From Holosporaceae bacterium (GTDB lineage Bacteria > Pseudomonadota > Alphaproteobacteria > UBA3830): a DNA stretch of 32,504 bases. Of this stretch, positions 8,330 to 15,417 are shown piece after piece. A program made the translations under genes and the position numbers. The stretch spans positions 1-32,504 of the forward strand of contig JAISYI010000017.1 in the NCBI GenBank assembly GCA_031269995.1, written 5' to 3'. Numbering within the stretch: the stretch's first letter is position 1; each line of letters begins with the position of its first letter. The notes beneath the pieces are model-generated. The model saw only the letters and a list, made by a program, of their open reading frames with translations. It did not search any database and had not been told where the DNA came from.

Positions 8330-9049
8330 GTGTGGAGAGTAGTTATTATGATTTTAGCTCTGTCAAGTTGTACTATGACGGAGAAGAAAAATCCGGCGGC
8401 ACCAATGCTTCGGATAGCGAAAAAGGCGAGAGAGAGTGGCAACACGGAAGCAGCGATTAGTTTTTACAAAAAAGCGTTGGAATACGACGAAGATAGCCAC
8501 GAGGCTCTATTGGGGCTTGCGGAGGTCTATATAGACATGAAGCTTTTGGATGCCGCAAGTGCGCATATCAAGAAGGCAGAGGGAAAAAAGGGGTACAATA
8601 GCAACAAAGCGAACTATCTGCGAGGTAAAATATATCTACTAGCTGGGAACAATCAAAAAGCAGAGAAAGAATTTCTGAAAAGTGACTCTCTAGATGCTAT
8701 GAACGCGCTGGGTGCTGTCTATGATTCTCGAGAAGAACATCGGAGGGCACAAGAGTTGTACAAGCAGGTTATTTCCCGGAATCCGAGTTATATTGATGCA
8801 TACAATAATATGGGACTATCGTTGATGCTGTGTGGCAATTACAAGGATGCGATATTTTATCTGGAAAATGCCTGCTCATTACCTGCAGCAAATGCGGCGT
8901 ATCGTAGCAATTTAGCCGTCGCCTATGGATTAGCCGGAGATGTTGAAAAAGCGAAAACTATCTATGCACAGGATTTTGATGGGAACGATCTTGAAGAAAA
9001 AATCGCTTATTTGGAAGATATAATAGCGGCAAAAGAAAGTAGCGATTGA
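8330..9049 (+). CDS. TPR-repeat lipoprotein, TadD-like
   Basis: The protein has 239 residues. It begins with a short signal peptide (VVIMILALSSC), with a lipobox-like LSSC placing the lipidated cysteine at C14. The mature part is a series of tetratricopeptide-type helix pairs: about 28-68 (SGNTEAAISFYKKAL), 90-118 (LLAGNNQKAEKEF), 124-160 (HRRAQELYKQVISRNPSY), 158-184 (NMGLSLMLCGNYKDAIFYL) and 190-215 (LAGDVEKAKTIY). TPR lipoproteins of this size include TadD of Flp pili and PilF/NlpI-like assembly factors, but no pilus genes are present, so the function is unassigned. The start is GTG at 8330 behind AGG at 8321. It lies 42 nt after the acyltransferase gene and may be cotranscribed. Confidence 0.8.
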   Translation: MWRVVIMILALSSCTMTEKKNPAAPMLRIAKKARESGNTEAAISFYKKALEYDEDSHEALLGLAEVYIDMKLLDAASAHIKKAEGKKGYNSNKANYLRGKIYLLAGNNQKAEKEFLKSDSLDAMNALGAVYDSREEHRRAQELYKQVISRNPSYIDAYNNMGLSLMLCGNYKDAIFYLENACSLPAANAAYRSNLAVAYGLAGDVEKAKTIYAQDFDGNDLEEKIAYLEDIIAAKESSD

Positions 9050-9368
9050 ATAGGTTTTGTTAGCATATTTTATAGAAACACTGAAATTACAGCGCTCAAT
9101 CGAATCAGGCGGTATTGCGCAACACATTGATTTATAAACAAAATTAGAAAATCGCTAACAGAGCCTAATACAGTAATGGGTGATTGGAGAGGAATTATCT
9201 TTCCTCATGTTTTTTTCCGTATCAAATCCTTGCAATGTTAACCCATATATCTGCCCCTTAGTAGGCTGCTTATTAAAAGAGCGATCTGTAAAGAGCCACA
9301 TTCCTTCTTGACTTTTTGGATAAAAGCTATATATATTGATGCGAGAAGTATGAAAGAAAGTGCAAAAG
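9050..9368. other. Intergenic region of about 320 nt, no confident gene
   Basis: The stretch between the TPR gene and the thioesterase gene holds an imperfect hairpin, GCGC(TC)AAT with ATTGCGC, at 9092-9120, which might end transcription of the TPR gene but lacks a T-run. It also holds the candidate thioesterase promoter at 9308-9337. A 48-codon minus-strand frame (9301-9155) has an AAGGA directly against its ATG, too close for a good ribosome site, and resembles nothing I know. The remainder looks like unannotated AT-rich spacer, possibly residue of a lost gene. Confidence 0.45.
9308..9337 (+). promoter_or_regulatory. Candidate sigma-70 promoter for the acyl-CoA thioesterase gene
   Basis: TTGACT at 9308-9313 and TATATT at 9332-9337 are separated by 18 nt and lie about 30 nt before the coding region. 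Both boxes are close to consensus. No operator-like repeat is visible. Confidence 0.5.
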
Positions 9369-9761
9369 ATGTCTGACAAAGAAAGAGTTCTAGTTTCAAG
9401 AACTATAGCAGTTCCTGCTGATACGAATCCATGGGGCGATATTTTTGGAGGATGGATTATATCGCTGATGGATATTGCAGCAGGCGTAATAGCCGCAAGA
9501 CTAGCTAGGGGAAGCGTTGCAACCAAAGCGATCAAGGATGTTACTTTCGATATCCCGATCTTCGTCGGAGACGAAGTATCTGTGTATGCGGAAATTGAAA
9601 AAATTGGAAATACTTCTCTTACATTGGGTATTTATGTGGTAATCAAAAGAAAAAATCAGGATGAAGAAATACCAGCGGTAAAGGGGACATTTGTGATGGT
9701 TGCCCTGGATGAAAATAGACGACCCCGCCCGGTAAAGCAGAAGTGGGCTGAATTTCAATAG
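9369..9761 (+). CDS. yciA: Acyl-CoA thioesterase, YciA-type hotdog fold
   Basis: This 130-residue single-hotdog protein hydrolyses acyl-CoA thioesters to free acid and CoA, probably balancing CoA and acyl pools in the cytoplasm. The family segment PADTNPWGDIFGGW is at 16-29, and the catalytic-type aspartate is D35 in SLMDIAAG. The FDIPIFVGDEVSVYAEIEKIG strand region and a C-terminal PRPVKQKW follow. I prefer ATG 9369, giving MSDKERVLVSRT; a GTG three codons upstream (9360) is in frame. The gene stands alone, with its own candidate promoter upstream and an AT-rich hairpin downstream. The natural acyl substrate is not readable from sequence. Confidence 0.88.
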   Translation: MSDKERVLVSRTIAVPADTNPWGDIFGGWIISLMDIAAGVIAARLARGSVATKAIKDVTFDIPIFVGDEVSVYAEIEKIGNTSLTLGIYVVIKRKNQDEEIPAVKGTFVMVALDENRRPRPVKQKWAEFQ

Positions 9762-9793
9762 TAATCATGGAAGAATGAGTTTTGCTTAAATAA

Positions 9794-9812
9794 AAACAAG
9801 CCATTCTTGTTT
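9794..9812 (+). terminator. AT-rich hairpin after the thioesterase gene
   Basis: AAACAAG at 9794-9800 pairs exactly with CTTGTTT at 9806-9812 around a 5-nt loop, and the pairing can extend into the flanking A/T bases. It is weak in GC and followed only by TTATTA, so termination is possible rather than certain. Confidence 0.35.
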
Positions 9813-9856
9813 ATTACGCTTGTATTGCTAAAGCAATTTCTTAAATTTTCTAGCAT

Positions 9857-9885
9857 TTTACATCGAAGATGGTCTGTGCTATAGT
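9857..9885 (+). promoter_or_regulatory. Strong sigma-70 promoter candidate for rpmI-rplT-dksA-lepB operon
   Basis: TTTACA at 9857-9862 and TATAGT at 9880-9885 are spaced by exactly 17 nt, each box one or two bases from consensus. Transcription would start near 9892, giving a leader of about 78 nt before rpmI. It is the best promoter match seen in the window and fits the need for high ribosomal protein expression. Confidence 0.65.
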
Positions 9886-9917
9886 TTCTCCGCTTGATTT
9901 TTGGAGAATCGCTGGTT

Positions 9918-9936
9918 CGGTGTGTAGGGCATACCG
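9918..9936 (+). promoter_or_regulatory. Stem-loop in the rpmI leader
   Basis: CGGTGTG at 9918-9924 pairs with CATACCG at 9930-9936 with one G-U pair around a 5-nt loop. The leader of rpmI-rplT mRNA is where ribosomal protein L20 represses translation in several bacteria, so a similar control is conceivable; the structure here is not recognisably one of the known L20 leader classes. Confidence 0.35.
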
Positions 9937-9969
9937 CGCCGGTGTTGTAGGCAGACTAGGAGAGAAAAA

Positions 9970-10167
9970 GTGCCCAAATTGAAAACGAAGAGCGCCGCAA
10001 AGAAGCGTTTTGGTTTCACGGCTTCTGGTTTAATAGTAGTACAGCCCGCTTTCAAACGGCATAATCTGAGAAAGCGATCGCAGAAGATGAAGCGACAGGC
10101 TCGTGGGACCATGATTCTGAACAGCTGCGATGCGAAAAACGTCGTCAAATATATGCCGTACAGATAG
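9970..10167 (+). CDS. rpmI: 50S ribosomal protein L35 (bL35)
   Basis: The 65-residue, very basic protein begins [14 protein letters not shown] and contains [13 protein letters not shown], both standard for bL35 of the large ribosomal subunit. The start codon is GTG behind AGGAG at 9959-9963. It lies 13 nt before rplT, as in nearly all bacteria, but infC, which often precedes rpmI, is not here. Length is normal. Confidence 0.96.
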   Translation: MPKLKTKSAAKKRFGFTASGLIVVQPAFKRHNLRKRSQKMKRQARGTMILNSCDAKNVVKYMPYR

Positions 10168-10180
10168 GAGAAAAACAGCA

Positions 10181-10540
10181 ATGTCACGAGTGAAGAGGGG
10201 TTTGACTGCCCATGCCAGGCATAGAAAGGTTATTCTGAGATCAAAAGGGTTCATTGGTCGCTCGAAGAATTGTTTCCGAGCAGCAATTGAGCGTCTCGAG
10301 AAATCAATGCAATTTGCTTACCGAGATCGCCGCAATCGTCGTCGTGATCTGCGTAGCCTTTGGATTATTAGGATCAACGCAGCCGCTCGGGAACAAGGGT
10401 TGAAGTATTCTCAGTTTATTTGTGGGCTAAATAAGGCAAATATATCCTTGGATAGGAAAATTTTGGCCGAGCTTGCTGTCAATAATAAAACAGCGTTTAC
10501 CGAGATCGTGCATAAAGTTAAGGAGGCTTTGGCTGGGTAG
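10181..10540 (+). CDS. rplT: 50S ribosomal protein L20 (bL20)
   Basis: The 119-residue protein starts [17 protein letters not shown] and continues with [15 protein letters not shown] and [22 protein letters not shown], the full bL20 signature. It binds 23S rRNA early in 50S assembly and in some bacteria represses its own mRNA. An in-frame extension back to 10130 exists but overlaps rpmI in a non-family sequence, so ATG 10181, with TAGGAG at 10165-10170, is chosen. The Shine-Dalgarno overlaps the rpmI stop codon. Confidence 0.97.
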   Translation: MSRVKRGLTAHARHRKVILRSKGFIGRSKNCFRAAIERLEKSMQFAYRDRRNRRRDLRSLWIIRINAAAREQGLKYSQFICGLNKANISLDRKILAELAVNNKTAFTEIVHKVKEALAG

Positions 10541-10558
10541 ATTTGGAAGGAAGGCAGC

Positions 10559-10990
10559 ATGGATGATAAAATATGCGAGTTGCCTCGAGGATACAGACCC
10601 TCCAAGGCAGAACAGTTCATGAGCAACTTCCAAAGGGAGTATTTCCGGAGGAAGTTGGTTAAATGGAAAGGGCATATTCTACGGGAAACAGAGTACGCTA
10701 TGAAATGTATCCAGGAAGAAGGCAAGGATGGTGCAGACTCGGCTGATCTTGCGTCAACTGAGACTGGTCTGACCTATGGATTACGTAGTAAGGAACGGGC
10801 GCACAGACTGATAAATAAGATAGATGCAGCGCTTCAGAAAATTAAGAACGGAACCTATGGATATTGCGAAGAGACAGGGGAGCCAATTAGTCTGGATCGA
10901 CTTAAGGCTCGGCCGGTTGCAATGCTGAGCATAGAGGCCCAGGAACGGCACGAGAAAAAGGAGCGTACTCAGAGCGATGACGACGAATGA
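10559..10990 (+). CDS. dksA: RNA polymerase-binding transcription factor DksA (cysteine-poor type)
   Basis: DksA enters the RNA polymerase secondary channel and works with ppGpp to adjust rRNA and amino-acid promoters. The 143-residue protein has the coiled coil (about 30-100) with an acidic tip D60-x-x-D63 matching the two essential aspartates of the family. The globular part reads GTYGYCEETGEPI...RLKARPVAMLSIEAQERHE. Of the four zinc cysteines of enterobacterial DksA only C103 remains; the others are Thr, Ser and Ala, a state typical of alphaproteobacteria. The gene follows rplT after 18 nt with AAGGAAGG as ribosome site and overlaps lepB by 4 nt. Confidence 0.93.
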   Translation: MDDKICELPRGYRPSKAEQFMSNFQREYFRRKLVKWKGHILRETEYAMKCIQEEGKDGADSADLASTETGLTYGLRSKERAHRLINKIDAALQKIKNGTYGYCEETGEPISLDRLKARPVAMLSIEAQERHEKKERTQSDDDE

Positions 10991-11877
10991 ATAAAGAGAA
11001 CCAGAAAAATCCTTCCGAAAATCTTCCTGGAAAAAAAAGCGTTCAGCAGAAGCAAGGGGAAGAGAAGAATACAGAGGGAGCAGAAAAAAAGCCAGTGGAT
11101 GGTGGTTTTACGAAAAGTAAGTGGACAGTGTTCAAGGAGGAAATAAAATTCATCCTGGTATTTGTTTTTTTCTTTTCCCTGTTTCGTTTTTTTGTTTTTG
11201 ATTGGTATATCGTGCCGTCTAGCTCAATGGTTCCAACTTTGTTGGTCGGAGACATGCCATTTGTAGAGAAGTTTCGCTACGGATTTAGTAAACACAGCAT
11301 TTGGTTTAGTCCGAACCTATTTTCTGGACGGTTTATGTTCAAGGATAATGTTAAACGCGGAGAGGTCATCGTGTTTAAGCATCCACAGGATGAGATGAAT
11401 CCGGAAAATAACGATATAAACCTGATAAAGCGCGTTATCGCGTTACCAGGGGATACAATTCGCATGGATAACGGTGTGATTTTCGTCAATAATAGGCGTG
11501 CAAGCCTCACTTATAAAGAAAAAATAGTCTATCATGATACTAATACTGGCGAATATATGGAGTTATACCTATTCGAGGAAAAATTGCCACTTTCTGATGC
11601 TCCTTCACATACTGTCGCGTACAGAGACAAGGAATGCTCATCTCGGGCAAGCAATTTTGCGGAAATTGTTGTTCCCAAAGGGCGCTATTTCGTGATGGGG
11701 GATAATCGTGATTATTCTAAGGATTCCCGTGTCGGGTTAGGTGTTATTCCAGCGGAAAATTTGATGGGCCGTGCTTGGTTTCTTGTGTATTCAATCGCCA
11801 ATGGTGTGCGCTTGTGGGAATTCTGGCGGTGGTTGCAAAATATTCGCTACAGTAGGCTGTTGCAAAGGATCATTTGA
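10987..11877 (+). CDS. lepB: Signal peptidase I
   Basis: LepB cleaves signal peptides of exported proteins at the outer face of the inner membrane. The 296-residue protein has a 45-residue charged, low-complexity N-terminus and one strong transmembrane segment at about 52-72. The catalytic serine S80 lies in PSSSMVPTL and the general base K148 in NLIKRVIALPGD. VPKGRYFVMGDNRDYSKDSR in the second half is the conserved box E region. It has a single membrane anchor, common in alphaproteobacteria. It starts in an ATGA overlap with dksA, and its TGA stop touches the rnc start; lepB-rnc-era-recO is a classic block in this class. Confidence 0.96.
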   Translation: MNKENQKNPSENLPGKKSVQQKQGEEKNTEGAEKKPVDGGFTKSKWTVFKEEIKFILVFVFFFSLFRFFVFDWYIVPSSSMVPTLLVGDMPFVEKFRYGFSKHSIWFSPNLFSGRFMFKDNVKRGEVIVFKHPQDEMNPENNDINLIKRVIALPGDTIRMDNGVIFVNNRRASLTYKEKIVYHDTNTGEYMELYLFEEKLPLSDAPSHTVAYRDKECSSRASNFAEIVVPKGRYFVMGDNRDYSKDSRVGLGVIPAENLMGRAWFLVYSIANGVRLWEFWRWLQNIRYSRLLQRII

Positions 11878-12566
11878 TGCCTTCAGATACGGCTCTGGAG
11901 AAACTGCAGGAAATAATTGGCTACCAATTTAGAGATGATCGCGCGGCGCGAGCGGCTATATTGCATCCTGGTTTGAGAAAAAATAGTAAAAAAGCTAGCA
12001 ACAGCTTCGAAAGGTTGGAATTTATCGGGGATAGAGTTTTAGGGTTGGCATTGGCGAGTTTTTTGTATGAAAGATTTCCTGAAGAAAGGGAAGGAAATCT
12101 TGCAGTGAGAATTGCGACTCTTGCGGGAACAGACTTCCTGATCGATCTTGTAAAAAAAACGCGAATTATGGAATGTCTCGCCATTCCCGGAGATTTTTTT
12201 GTGTCCAGACATAAAAATTCATCTGCGATTGCCGATATGATGGAGGCGATATTGGGAGCGGTTTTCCTGGATTCAAATTTTGAGACGGCTAGAGAAGTAG
12301 TTTGCAGACTATGGAAGAAAGACGCAGAAAGGGGTGTTCATGGTAATAAGGACGCTAAAAGCCAGCTTCAGGAGGTGTCGCAGGCACGATCCAATGAGCT
12401 TCCAATTTATACACTGATCAAGACAACCGGAGAGGTGCATAATCCTCTTTTCGAAATCGAAGTAACAGTCTGCGGGATATCTGCGTGCGGTAGTGGTAAT
12501 TCGAAAAAAGGCGCAGAGCACGACGCTGCTGGCAATCTCCTCAAAAGATTGCGAGGCGTAAATTGA
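11877..12566 (+). CDS. rnc: Ribonuclease III
   Basis: RNase III cuts double-stranded RNA, including the rRNA precursor. The 229-residue protein carries the family signature ERLEFIGDRVLGL at 45-57 with metal-binding E48 and D52, and a second acidic pair D120/E123 in ADMMEAILGAVFLD. Residues 155-229 form the double-stranded RNA-binding domain (DAKSQLQEVSQ, GSGNSKKGAEHDAAGNLL). ATG 11877 shares one base with the lepB stop and has AAGGAT upstream; a TTG one codon earlier is possible. The end overlaps the start of era by 4 nt. Confidence 0.96.
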   Translation: MPSDTALEKLQEIIGYQFRDDRAARAAILHPGLRKNSKKASNSFERLEFIGDRVLGLALASFLYERFPEEREGNLAVRIATLAGTDFLIDLVKKTRIMECLAIPGDFFVSRHKNSSAIADMMEAILGAVFLDSNFETAREVVCRLWKKDAERGVHGNKDAKSQLQEVSQARSNELPIYTLIKTTGEVHNPLFEIEVTVCGISACGSGNSKKGAEHDAAGNLLKRLRGVN

Positions 12567-13420
12567 AGAGATGCGGCCTAGTAGCGGTGATGGGAGAAAC
12601 CAATGCTGGAAAATCCACTTTAATAAATCGACTGGTTGGGCAAAAGGTATCCATTGTGTCGCAAAAAGTTCAGACCACCTTGTCGAAGATTTTGGGCATT
12701 GTTACCCGCGGAGATAGTCAGATCATTTTTATAGATACTCCTGGTTTTTCGCATAATAGAAAAAAATGCAACGCAAATTTGGAAAAGATCGCCTGGGACG
12801 CATTCCGTGAAGCAAATGAGGTCATGTTCGTCATTGACGTATGCAGAAAAAAACAGGAGTCTAGCATAGCTTTATTGCAAAAAATCCACCCAGATAGACG
12901 GGTTTCTCTGGTAATGACCAAGGTGGATCTGATTCATAAGCCAATACTACTAGAAATCGCTGCGGCGTTCAATAAGATCAGAAATTTCGAAAAGGTATTT
13001 ATGGTATCGAGCCTAACCGGTAGCGGAATAGATGAAATTCTGAATTATTTGGAGTCAGTTGTTCTGGAAGGAGAATGGCTCTACGATGCAGATCAGATTA
13101 CTGATTCACCGTTTGAAAAATACGCGTCCGAGATTACTCGCGAGCATGTCTATTATCGTCTGCATCAGGAAATCCCATATCAATGTATCATCGAAACGGA
13201 GGATTACGAAAACAAAGCAGATGGTAGCATCAGGGTCGTTCAACGCATTCGCGTGAAGAATAAGGCGCACAAAGCCATATTTATTGGGCAAGCTGGTGGA
13301 AAGATAAAAGCCATCGGGGAAGCGTCTAGAAGGGAATTGTCCGAACTCATGGGAAGGGAGGTCCATCTGTTTCTACATGTCGTGGTTGATGAGAAACATT
13401 ATTCGGGCAAAGAGAATTAA
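12563..13420 (+). CDS. era: GTPase Era, 30S assembly factor
   Basis: Era binds the 3' end of 16S rRNA and checks 30S subunit maturation. The 285-residue protein has GTPase motifs GETNAGKST (11-19), DTPG (58-61) and TKVD (119-122). The C-terminal KH domain (about 200-285) has the RNA-contacting IGQAGGKIKAIG loop and the REVHLFLHVVV ending. The start is TTG at 12563, inside the rnc stop (TTGA), with GAGG six bases upstream; no ATG would preserve the G1 motif. P-loop residue 11-19 is close to the N-terminus, as expected. Confidence 0.96.
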   Translation: MKRCGLVAVMGETNAGKSTLINRLVGQKVSIVSQKVQTTLSKILGIVTRGDSQIIFIDTPGFSHNRKKCNANLEKIAWDAFREANEVMFVIDVCRKKQESSIALLQKIHPDRRVSLVMTKVDLIHKPILLEIAAAFNKIRNFEKVFMVSSLTGSGIDEILNYLESVVLEGEWLYDADQITDSPFEKYASEITREHVYYRLHQEIPYQCIIETEDYENKADGSIRVVQRIRVKNKAHKAIFIGQAGGKIKAIGEASRRELSELMGREVHLFLHVVVDEKHYSGKEN

Positions 13421-13437
13421 CATGAAAGAAACTATCA

Positions 13438-14166
13438 TTGCAGTGGCGCGAAAATAGCATCGTCCTGTCGTCCAGGCGTTTTACTGAAGACGCATGGATC
13501 GTGACGGTACTTAATAAAACGCTCGGAAAGACTTCTGGATTAGTTAAAAGAACTAGAACTAAAGTTCAAATCGGAGACATTAGCGACGTCTATTGGCGGG
13601 GGCGCACGGTGGAACAGCTTGGTACATTTCGAATCGAGAACGTATTTTCTCCGTTTGCCCATACATTCAGCAACTCAGCAAGTATTTTCGCCATAGAAAG
13701 TGCCTGTTCACTTTGTGCTAAGGGATTGCCGGAAAGGGCACCCCATTCAGCATTATTCGAATCTTTGATAGCTTTGCTACTGTCCATTTCTAAAGGGGGC
13801 TGGCTAATTAATTATGCATTCTTTGAACTTAGTTTTTTGTCGGAGGTCGGAGCAGGTCTTGATCTGACAAAGTGCGCGATCACTGGAAGCACCGAAAATC
13901 TTTTCTACATTTCTCCACGCACTGGCTGCAGCGCAACTCGAGAGGCTGGAGATAAGTATAAGGATCGCCTGTTTATCCTTCCGCAATTTTTGATTTCCCG
14001 TGATGATCGCCCGACAAATCGGGATATTTTTTCAGCCTTATCTGTAACTGGACATTTTTTAGAGATGTATTTCTATGGTATAAGCAACGGAAAATTGCCG
14101 CTATCCAGGCGTTGCCTGACGGAAGAACTGTCGAATGAGCTAGAAGGAGCGACGTTAACACAGTGA
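13438..14166 (+). CDS. recO: DNA repair protein RecO
   Basis: RecO helps RecR load RecA on SSB-covered DNA in recombinational repair. The 242-residue protein begins MQWRENSIVLSSRRFTED, aligning with the family MEWRDEGIVL start of an OB-fold domain (to about 80). A helical domain contains SALFESLIALL and ELSFLSEVGAGLDLTKCAITGST, and a late SPRTGCSATREAGDKY matches alphaproteobacterial RecO. The start is TTG at 13438. A separate ATG at 13422 opens only an 11-codon frame that stops inside recO and may be chance. The gene follows era after 17 nt and overlaps pntA by 4 nt (GTGA). Confidence 0.9.
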   Translation: MQWRENSIVLSSRRFTEDAWIVTVLNKTLGKTSGLVKRTRTKVQIGDISDVYWRGRTVEQLGTFRIENVFSPFAHTFSNSASIFAIESACSLCAKGLPERAPHSALFESLIALLLSISKGGWLINYAFFELSFLSEVGAGLDLTKCAITGSTENLFYISPRTGCSATREAGDKYKDRLFILPQFLISRDDRPTNRDIFSALSVTGHFLEMYFYGISNGKLPLSRRCLTEELSNELEGATLTQ

Positions 14167-15230
14167 GGATCAGCGTAGTAATAGAAGAAACTGAGAGACG
14201 TGTAGCTATTACCCCTGGAGTCGTAAAGAAGTATCTCGATCTTGGGCTGGAGGTGGTGATTCCCAGAGGAGTGGGCTTAGCTGCCGGATTTCTGGACAGC
14301 GAGTACGAAGAAGCTGGCGCAATCTTTCTGGAGAGAAGGCGAGGCGTTCTTGATGCGGATCTGTATGTAGGTATTAGACCGTCTCCCAAGGATGTGGTAG
14401 GGCTAAGACCTGGAGCCTACCTGATAGCTATCTCATCTTCTCTTCGAAGTCAGACAACAATTAAAAAAATGAGAGCAGATGGGATATGTCTCTGCGCTCT
14501 AGAGAAAATTCCCCGAATTTCACGGGCTCAGTCCATGGACGTTCTTTCTTCGCAGGCTAATATTGCCGGCTACAGAGCGGTTTTGGAGGCTTTGATGGAG
14601 TATAAGCGCGTCGTTCCCCTCATGATGACTGCGGCTGGCACAGTACGCCCAGCAAAAGTGCTGGTACTGGGAGCAGGGGTTGCAGGATTGCAGGCCATAG
14701 CAACGGCTCGAAGGTTGGGCGCTATCGTCTACGCTTTTGACGTGCGCTCTGCCACCAAAGAGCAGGTGGAAAGTCTGGGGGCTCGCTTTATCGAAGTAGA
14801 GAATGCGGACGATGGCGAGGCAGGCGGCGGGTATGCGAAGGAAATGGACAATGATTACAAGCTGCGCCAAGCAGAAAAACTGCGGCAGATCATATCCCAA
14901 ACAGATATCGTTATTTCGACGGCTCAGATTCCTGGAAAAGCTGCACCGCGCTTAATTACTAAAGAAATGGTGGCTTCGATGCTTCCCGGATCAGTGATTG
15001 TGGATTTGGCTATGGAGACCGGTGGTAACTGCGAACTATCAGAACACGACAAGATCGTTAAAATCGGGGAGGTCTCCATCATCAGTCACATGGATTTTGC
15101 TGCCAGGGTTGCCTACGATTCTAGCCTTCTTTTCGCCAAGAACGTATTTAATTTTGTTTCGCTCATGGTAAAAGATGGAGGAACACTAGATACCTCCGAC
15201 GAAATCATCTCTGCCACCATGGGTATGTAA
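14163..15230 (+). CDS. pntA: NAD(P) transhydrogenase subunit alpha-1 (PntAA), orphan
   Basis: This is the 355-residue NAD(H)-binding domain I of proton-translocating transhydrogenase, related to alanine dehydrogenase. Family features are ERRVAITPGVVKK near 12-24, QSMDVLSSQANIAGYRAV near 123-140, the NAD site VLVLGAGVAGLQAIATARRLGA at about 165-186, and STAQIPGKAAPRLIT near 256-270. It ends at DEIISATMGM, close to the usual domain end. In the complete enzyme it needs the membrane subunits PntAB and PntB, which follow it in most alphaproteobacteria; here no such gene follows and rpoC arrives from the opposite strand 82 nt later. The start is GTG overlapping the recO stop. Either the partners lie elsewhere or this is a relic with no transhydrogenase activity. 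Confidence 0.9.
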   Translation: MRISVVIEETERRVAITPGVVKKYLDLGLEVVIPRGVGLAAGFLDSEYEEAGAIFLERRRGVLDADLYVGIRPSPKDVVGLRPGAYLIAISSSLRSQTTIKKMRADGICLCALEKIPRISRAQSMDVLSSQANIAGYRAVLEALMEYKRVVPLMMTAAGTVRPAKVLVLGAGVAGLQAIATARRLGAIVYAFDVRSATKEQVESLGARFIEVENADDGEAGGGYAKEMDNDYKLRQAEKLRQIISQTDIVISTAQIPGKAAPRLITKEMVASMLPGSVIVDLAMETGGNCELSEHDKIVKIGEVSIISHMDFAARVAYDSSLLFAKNVFNFVSLMVKDGGTLDTSDEIISATMGM

Positions 15231-15252
15231 TGCAGATACGGAGGTTTTTAAA

Positions 15253-15417
15253 ATGGCAAAAACTAGTAATATTTTCTTTGAATCAAAAAACTGTTTTTCT
15301 CGCTGCCTGTTCTACTGGTTGGCTCTCGTCTCTATAGTTCCGTATCCAATTGCGGTCAGCGTATTTTTCTGTTGCTCAACAATTACTTCGGACTCTGCCT
15401 CTGCATCTCGTGATTGA
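15253..15417 (+). CDS. Small ORF with strong ribosome site after pntA, overlapping rpoC
   Basis: ATG 15253 follows GGAGG at 15240-15244 with ideal spacing and opens a 54-codon frame ([15 protein letters not shown]...) that ends at TGA 15415-15417. Two-thirds of it lies antisense to the rpoC 3' end. It has one hydrophobic stretch ([22 protein letters not shown]) but does not resemble PntAB, which would be expected at this place. Either the translation start of a lost pntAB survives and reads into foreign sequence, or it is chance. Probably not a functional gene. Confidence 0.25.
   Translation: MAKTSNIFFESKNCFSRCLFYWLALVSIVPYPIAVSVFFCCSTITSDSASASRD

Noticed and set aside
9155-9535. 126-codon minus-strand frame overlapping the start of the thioesterase gene
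   Set aside because: Its N-terminal half is antisense to the conserved YciA motif region, so it is most likely a shadow; only the tail outside is left open as a minor observation.
10559-10990. DksA zinc-finger loss as damage
   Set aside because: Loss of three of four cysteines is normal for alphaproteobacterial DksA, and the acidic coiled-coil tip is retained.
13422-13457. 11-codon frame (ATG 13422) before recO as a leader peptide
   Set aside because: It has no strong ribosome site or regulatory codon run and overlaps the recO start; chance is as likely.
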